Assembly (NCBI GenBank): GCA_038501625.1
Contig: JAZAYU010000881.1
Location: forward strand, 1 to 64,000
Length of the DNA stretch: 64,000 nt
Direction: 5' to 3'
Source: Corbicula japonica
Lineage: Eukaryota > Mollusca > Bivalvia > Venerida > Cyrenidae
The notes beneath the pieces are model-generated. The model was given only the letters and a program-made list of their open reading frames with translations. It did not search any database and was not told the origin of the DNA. The position numbers and the translations under genes are program-made. Of this stretch, positions 58,013-64,000 are shown piece after piece; the stretch's first letter is position 1, and the number at the start of each line of letters is the position of its first letter.

Positions 58013-59029
58013 GTTCACGTGAGCTATATGGCGGCAATCATGGAGCACTGTTGTGATATAAAACATATAACAATACACTTTGGAAATGACGAAAAGAAAA
58101 CGTTGAACCGAACACGATAAAAATTCAAATTACTTCAGGCTTAGCCCGATTGAGTCATGTTTATCTAGAAGTGTGATTGAATGTACGGAGGGACATTGTA
58201 CAGCCTTTATACGGCACAAACAACTTAAAGATTTTGATTGTTTTGCCTTTGTTGTTCTCTCAGGGGTACAACCACCCACCTAGACCGACCTCTCCCCTGG
58301 AGAATGTTTTGTCAGTGAGATTTTACAAAATCACACACAATAAAAATATTGTCATTCAGGTATTCTTACCTTATCTCCCCCATCCCTGCCCTGAAGATTG
58401 TTTCTTTTATTTATTCCATCGACACTTCATTTACCCTTCTACAGCCCTTTCAGAAGATATAATTGACACTTCTTACATAGCCATATGATTTTATAAGCTT
58501 TATACCAGTCTTTCCGTTATGAACATGGCAAAGTTATGCTCCGGAAAATATAAAGTTTTACATATTTTTGTATAATTTTCTATAAACGCTAAATATGACA
58601 TTGGCCTTTGAGGTAGAGCTATGGTTCTTGGCTGAGACACTCAGTTTTATTAAAGGGAACATTCTTTTTGCAGATAAGGTGAAGTATCTTATTTAGTTGC
58701 TTAACTATTCCGGAATATACAGTTTTTGGCATATTATGACATTTAAATCCTATCTGTTGAACTCGACCTGTGAGGTAGGGTCATTGTTTCTTAATCGCTC
58801 GAGACACAACCAAAGTAAGATAAAATTTTGTGTGAAATAGGTTGAATTTTGCTTTAAGGATTACTGAGTTATGCATTTCCAACATGATTTTTAGATATTT
58901 GGTATATAAACTTTACAAAATTTCTATAGTAAGTAAAAACTTATAAATTCGACAGAATACAGTCACGAGACTTGAACCTTGCCCTGATAGTCGGTAAAAT
59001 GATTTCAAACGTTTCTTCAATAAAAACTG

Positions 59030-59115
59030 AAATATGCTTATCAGGAATCGCCACACTCACAAAACACAGCCTCCACACAGCGAAAAAGAAGAGGAAGAGA
59101 GAGAGAGAGCATTAT
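59030..59115 (+). repeat. Dispersed repeat with purine-rich tail, copy 2
   Basis: Partner of 22615-22705, same orientation. Confidence 0.65.
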
Positions 59116-59136
59116 TGTTATAAGTAGGTTAATTCA

Positions 59137-59230
59137 AATAAGACGCAACAAACAATTAACGAAAAAGAGAACCTTTGGGGTAACCGCATTGGAACGGTCA
59201 GTGGCAAAACAAATTGCCACTGGGGGTATA
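59137..59230 (+). repeat. Dispersed repeat S, copy 4 (best copy)
   Basis: GACGCAACAAACAATTAACG, AAAAAGAGAACC, GGAACGGTCAGTGGCAAAAC and AAATTGCCACTGGGGG. CAGTGGCAAAAC and its near complement form a tight hairpin. Confidence 0.75.
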
Positions 59231-59825
59231 AATCGTATCAATGTTCTATCTGAATAGTAAACTTGTGAGAATAACGGACTCAACCAAAAAAGTTTAACCT
59301 AAATTCTTAGTGAGAAAGAGCATAACTATGACAAAATAAGTCGTGAGTTATGAAACTTGATGCCTGACAACTGTAATGAGTTTAAAATCTCTTACATGAA
59401 AACTTTCAGAGAAAATTGGATTTTAACAGAATACTTGACATAAATTCTAAGTGAACATTGAACATAACTTTGACAAAATACAGTCAATAGTTCAATAAAG
59501 ATCTGCCTTGAATAGTTACAGGGAATGTTTTGCAAAACACTTAACCAAATGCTGACGCCCGCCCACCGAACCCAAAATCTAACAACCGGGTTTTCCAAAA
59601 AGAGATGAGCATGAGGTATAGGGGAGATTGAACAGTATCCAAATCTGTCGATGAAGTCGTTCGATTTACGTGGTGAGCCACGCTAGTGCCTGCTATTGTA
59701 CAAAATATTTCGGCAATTAAAATCGGGACAATAAGGGTAATGGATCTGTTTCAAATATTCTAAAATACTTATATAAATGTCCAATTCCTACTGGGACACC
59801 TTTAAATGAAAAGAATTTAGTTTAC

Positions 59826-60338
59826 CTGTTCAAGCAGTTGTACATTGAAGTCGTCGCTAAACAACTTGCAATTTTTCAAAAGATTAATCTTCGAAATACA
59901 GTCTGTGTCGCCCGGACCTTGACTATCACTGTTACCATAAGGCATGTAGAATTTTCCCAATATCCAGTAGAGCTCCGTGGTTTCTTCACTATTTGACTCC
60001 CACTGCATTCCTTTGTAGTTTCTATGTGGTGACAGTGACACAATTTTCTCCATTATTTGTGTATGTGTTTTATAGACTTCGTCTCGACATACAATTTCCC
60101 AGGCCTTTGTTTGCTTCATAAACTGAATATACTTTTTATCGCTATAAGCCCTTTTGGAAAAACGGCATAAATTGTCCCTCAGTTCTTTTGGCCAGCAATC
60201 TATCTCCCTTTTTAATCTATTGGTTATTAAATCATCCAACACTTCGCAGGTTTCTTTTAAGCACACAACAGCTACACACCAGTTCATTTGCTGGTACTCT
60301 TCTATTTCCTTTTGCGTCGGATTCTTTGAGAGTGACAT
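59826..60338 (-). CDS. HEPN-like gene 2, first coding exon (start of complete 394-aa protein)
   Basis: 171 codons from MSLSKNPTQKEIEEYQQ to LLEQ, ending at CAG|GTAAAC in phase 0. The ATG follows an acceptor directly (TTGGCATAG|ATG), so a 5' non-coding exon is expected upstream. The exon is soluble and helical. It shares with gene 1 the Asn-Trp near residue 19, WPKELRDNL, the YWILGKFYMP block and the ISKINLLKNCKLF block that precedes the motif exon. Exons 59826-60338, 57699-57848 and 54526-55047 join without a break to 394 residues, so this copy looks intact. No signal peptide is seen, so the N-terminal part should be cytosolic. The family has no name I can give. Confidence 0.82.
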
Positions 60339-61443
60339 CTATGCCAATAAAATAAAACACATTATACATTAACTGTAGTCAAATGTCCCACAGTCATTAG
60401 GTTCTTAATTTGGCATAAATCTTTTGTTGGTAATTATATAAATTATAATGTTGTTACTTGTTTGTGAGTATTATGCTGGTCTTTATCTAAGCTAACATTG
60501 ACGGCGCAGGACTCAAATAAGCAGTATATGTTTTGCAACCTTACGATTGCAGGAAAAAGAATTCTCGAAGCAATTTTAGAACTCTTCTGATAAGTCTAAA
60601 TGTTAAGATGTTTATAGATACATGTTGGGAAAATTATTGAATTATAATGCTTTCAATTTCTAGTTTAACTGGATATTTTAATCATATTCGATAAACATTA
60701 AAGCGACCTATATGCGATTAACCTGACGTTCCGAACAACATTTAGTCTTAAACATTCCGACGCTCTGATTTCGCAAAGGCGATCAGTACATCTAAAGTCA
60801 ATGTTCGTTTTAAAATCAGACACTTCAAAACGAGGCTCATAGTTAGAATACAATGATGGAATGTTGTTTTTGCCTGGTGAAAACGGTTCTGTAGACTGCC
60901 GCCTTGCAGATAGTCTGAAGCTGGAAATCGAAAATGCAAACGCTAAGGCGACACGCTCTTTTTAACTGTATTATTGCGCCCACATGCGTGTTCAAGTAAG
61001 CTGGGTTCTGTGGTTACCACGAGATCTGATGAAGTTTATACAGACTGCAACCTTAGAAATATTTTAGAATGAAATCAATTAGAAGATCAAATCATATTTT
61101 TTTTTTAACTTCGACCGTTTTGGATCAAAATTATGTTCGAAAAAAAAACAACTTTGCCCTACAGCCATGTTTTTGTATTTCTTAAGATAACTTCAAAATT
61201 CTTTGGCATACCCTCATGGCGACCTTAGAAATATTTTACAATGAAATCATAAATAATTATATTAATTTCTCAATTACGAGAAGACAAAAGCGTTAAGACG
61301 ATTTAGAACAGCGGGGAATTTTTTAAAGCTTGAAAATCCCTAAAATTCTATGTGCAATCAAGCACAAAAACGAAGCAACGCAAAACAAAAACAATTCAAA
61401 TGCTCACATGATCAAAATGCTACTGACAATATGCAAAGTCCTT

Positions 61444-61860
61444 TAAAAGAACGTTTAATTATGAAGAGAAAAATCAACAATTTAATTTTTTGTCATCCAT
61501 TTTCGCAAAATGGAATTAAAGGTCAAACACACTTTTACAAATCCTACTGTATACATGTGTTAGACAAGAAGACCTTTAATATTGTTGTTAGTAACTCATT
61601 ACTCATGAAGGCATTTAAATTGATGTTTAGTGTTGCTTCGTTTTTGTGTTTGGTTGCAGATAGAATTTTAGGGACGTTGTTTTAAGTCAAACTATTTTTC
61701 TTTACTGGTCTAACGTTTAAGCGCATAAAAAATAAACGTACTTTAACGGTTTAATAACATTGATTTATGCACAGTTTGATGGAACTGCATTTTTTTCCGT
61801 TAGGTAGATATTGACATTCTTCCTTTTATATCAATGACAACTGCCATAGCACCAACATAT
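61444..61860 (+). repeat. Dispersed repeat B, copy 2
   Basis: Collinear with 31111-31530; the 111-aa frame at 61350-61685 runs through it and is not a gene. Confidence 0.75.
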
Positions 61861-63039
61861 ATAACGTGACAGACTAAAACCATTATAGAAATGGCGTACC
61901 ATATATTTGCATTCATTTATGTATGTAAAATGGAGAAGGCAAGTACTGAAACGCCTTTGTTTTATAAACCATATACCTGATTTTGTAGCACGATATCATA
62001 TTACCTAAGTTTCACGTTGCCCTGTGTGGAGGAAATACGTTCAAAGCACTGATTATTATAAATAGCGATTGATTTTGGATTTGTTTATCATGTAAAAGCG
62101 CCACCTGTCGGTCAGACTTTTTATATACATGTAGCGATGTCTCTAGACGTTCGTCAGAGCAGTGTGATACTGATCAATGACAGAACGTCTAGATGATCTA
62201 GACGAAACAACATTATGAAGTTAAATTATTTGCCCGACCACGTAACATCACAAGGCAGGATACACGTATTCAACGATTTTGGAATTCATGTTTAGAGTTG
62301 TCCGAGTCGTCCAGTTTACTGTTCGGACAACTTAGTGTTTTCTTCTGGGTCAGTTCATACATATTAAAGTGAAAGTAGGTTGAAAGTCGGATTTTAATCG
62401 AGTTGAAGATAAATTGTCAGCTGCTTTTCGTTTAATAAGTGTTTATCATCATTCACATAAACTTTTCAAACTCTTAAGTTTTTAAAGTTACACAGACAAG
62501 TTTATCTGTGTGTGTGTGGGAGGGATTGCGGAGAATTCATTTGTTACTTTTTCCGTGTACAGGTAGCCTACATTTTAAAATATTTCAGAACTAGTAACAT
62601 ACATTGAAGGTAAAAGGTTGGAATATTGCGAATGTTAAATAAGTCTAATGAATTGACATTTTATTTTTGAACATGGCTTTGTAGTCCACTAGTCTGGAGC
62701 TTTGACATGCAGAAATAGTGAAAAAATGATATTCCTATAGCGGAAAATATCAACATCTTTTCGCTAGTTAAAATATCGATATTTTTACAAATGGTTATAT
62801 TTTAATGTTACCCTTTTGTTAAAACCAGGTCTCTTTAGTTATCTGATTCTAAGTTCATTAAATGCAGCTGTACGTAATTTTATTCTTATATGAAATTTAT
62901 TTATTTTCTGACATGAAAAATATTGCTTTAAACCTTCTCATCAAAGTATTAATCAGTGTTAGCTATTAAAGTAAAAGGTCTGGTGTTTAATGACCATGTT
63001 ACGTAATATTATAGATAAGGCACACGTCTCATTAGCAGG

Positions 63040-63140
63040 CTTTCTACTGCTCCCTACTTTTCCTACTCTTTCCTACTTTTTGAATCTGATCCCTACTTTT
63101 CCCTACTCTTTTCCAAAACAGCCCTGCTATTCCTACTTTT
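63040..63140 (+). repeat. CCTACTTTT-rich degenerate repeat
   Basis: Several CTCCCTACTTTTCC / TCCTACTTTTT words in 100 bp. Similar words are at 63820-63880. Confidence 0.5.
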
Positions 63141-63891
63141 TCATTTTAAAAAAGTTTAATGAAAGTAATATTTGGTTATGATCTTTTAGTTGTATTACTA
63201 TTTCCTTGTGATTACATGTAGTAGTTGTGATGTGTTTTATGTTGTTTCACTGGTAAAATCCATCCTTGAAAGCAAGGTGCCTTGGTCAGTCAATCGGCAT
63301 CATGGCCAAAAGATTCAAGTCTTTCATGCATTAAAAGAACTGAAGAACTTATGATAGTGTTGTTTCTAACAATTTAAAAGGGCATGGTGCTGTCTAGCCT
63401 AGTTAGGGCACTACCAAAAAGGGAGGGAGAACAAACTATTGGGTTATTTAATACAGACGCCAATAAAGACCTATCTGAATTGTCATCCAAAAGTATGCAC
63501 TTCTACTTTATTAGTTTTCCTGAAGTTTAAGAAGATTTACTTGTATATACAATAGCAATTTGCATTGTGAAAAGTATGTTTCTGTAAGATTGAAGTCACT
63601 TTGAAACAGTTTTACTATAAAATATTTAATTGAAGCTTTCTAGAAAACAGAAAAAATAAAGACAAACCTTTGCATGACCATGTTTAATCTGCAAAAAATT
63701 ACAAGTTTTTTTTTAAAACTTCAACATTGAAGATTTAAGGGGAATATGTTTCAAAAAGGTTCCGTTGCAATCTAGTAATCTTGATGTATTATCATAGTTA
63801 TATTGAACTAAAAAGCATCCCTACGTTTTAATGTAAAATCCTACTTTGCCCTACTTTTAAAATAAAAAAATGCCCTAAAATTGGCACTAAA

Positions 63892-64000
63892 CATTGTAGA
63901 CTAGCATATACTTATTTCAGGTATGGGTTGCTTTGGTATATTGTCAATGAATTTCAGAGTTCTCATTCAAATGGTTTTTCTTTTGTTTTAGTATGTGCTT
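63892..64000 (+). repeat. Copy of the segment found downstream of gene 2
   Basis: Related to 54203-54316 in the same orientation and order, and cut by the window end. It suggests that a further copy of the gene 2 unit begins beyond the edge. Confidence 0.6.

Larger units (their letters stand above)
57849..59825 (-). other. Intron 1 of HEPN-like gene 2
   Basis: From donor GTAAAC (59825) to the acceptor at 57849. It contains a weak repeat J copy (57921-58012), a purine-rich repeat copy (59030-59115) and repeat S copy 4 (59137-59230). The 103-aa plus frame at 58177-58488 shows no motif. Confidence 0.6.
60339..64000. other. Region upstream of gene 2, no gene seen
   Basis: Should contain the 5' non-coding exon and promoter of gene 2, not placed. 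Repeat B copy 2 lies at 61444-61860. A CCTACTTTTCC-rich repeat is at about 63040-63140 with echoes at 63820-63880. The segment duplicated from downstream of gene 2 lies at 63892-64000. Short frames here show no motif. Confidence 0.4.

Noticed and set aside
58177..58488. 103-aa plus-strand frame in intron 1 of gene 2
   Set aside because: No motif, opposite strand to the host gene, ordinary intron composition.
61350..61685. 111-aa plus-strand frame
   Set aside because: It runs through repeat B, whose other copies do not keep the frame.
62141..62200. Short inverted CTAGACGTTC / GAACGTCTAG pair
   Set aside because: The arms are only about 10-15 bp, with no second copy; may be chance.

Overview
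The window looks like AT-rich nuclear DNA of an invertebrate animal, most likely a bivalve mollusc. The grounds are multi-exon genes with GT-AG introns, a dense mix of mollusc-style short repeats, jockey-like LINE remnants, a K02A2.6/Mag-type Gypsy element and a mariner. The assignment to bivalves is inference from the repeat types and protein families. There are few host genes and most of the sequence is repeats or unassigned AT-rich DNA.

Layout. 1-4504 (minus): 3' part of a three-coding-exon gene (exons 3947-4483, 2530-2697, <1-274) that I read as a HEPN-like protein. 4505-13400: intergenic repeats, including a 27-bp minisatellite (6249-6592) and a 726-bp fold-back element flanked by TTAA (10069-10794). 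13420-15381 (plus): decayed LINE. 15382-26700: repeats, a nested hairpin (19432-19599), a GC-rich fold-back element (19847-21002) and tRNA-headed SINEs. 26740-27897 (plus): intact single-exon class A GPCR with a nine-tyrosine run. A dead mariner (27930-29720) starts about 33 bp after its stop. 32098-33790 (minus): 5'-truncated LINE. 35194-39919 (minus): complete but broken Gypsy element with 193-bp LTRs and a 5-bp target duplication, inserted inside an older repeat. 43563-46348 (plus): four phase-compatible exons matching the C-terminus of glycerophosphocholine phosphodiesterase 1 (GPCPD1), with an in-frame stop. 43.4-50 kb: a cluster of small palindromic repeats and a perfect 254-bp tandem duplication. 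54526-60338 (minus): a complete three-coding-exon paralogue of the left-edge gene.

The most interesting system is the pair of paralogues at the two ends. Both have phase-0 introns at the same places. Both carry an R-x4-H motif at residues 5-10 of the 50-56-residue second exon, and both third exons begin Leu-Lys. The right-hand protein (394 aa) ends in a long Gly/Ala-rich hydrophobic stretch and a C-terminal KKII. Together these suggest a HEPN-like domain coupled to a membrane-inserting tail, in a locally duplicated family. The function is not known to me; a role in innate immunity or cell death is speculation.
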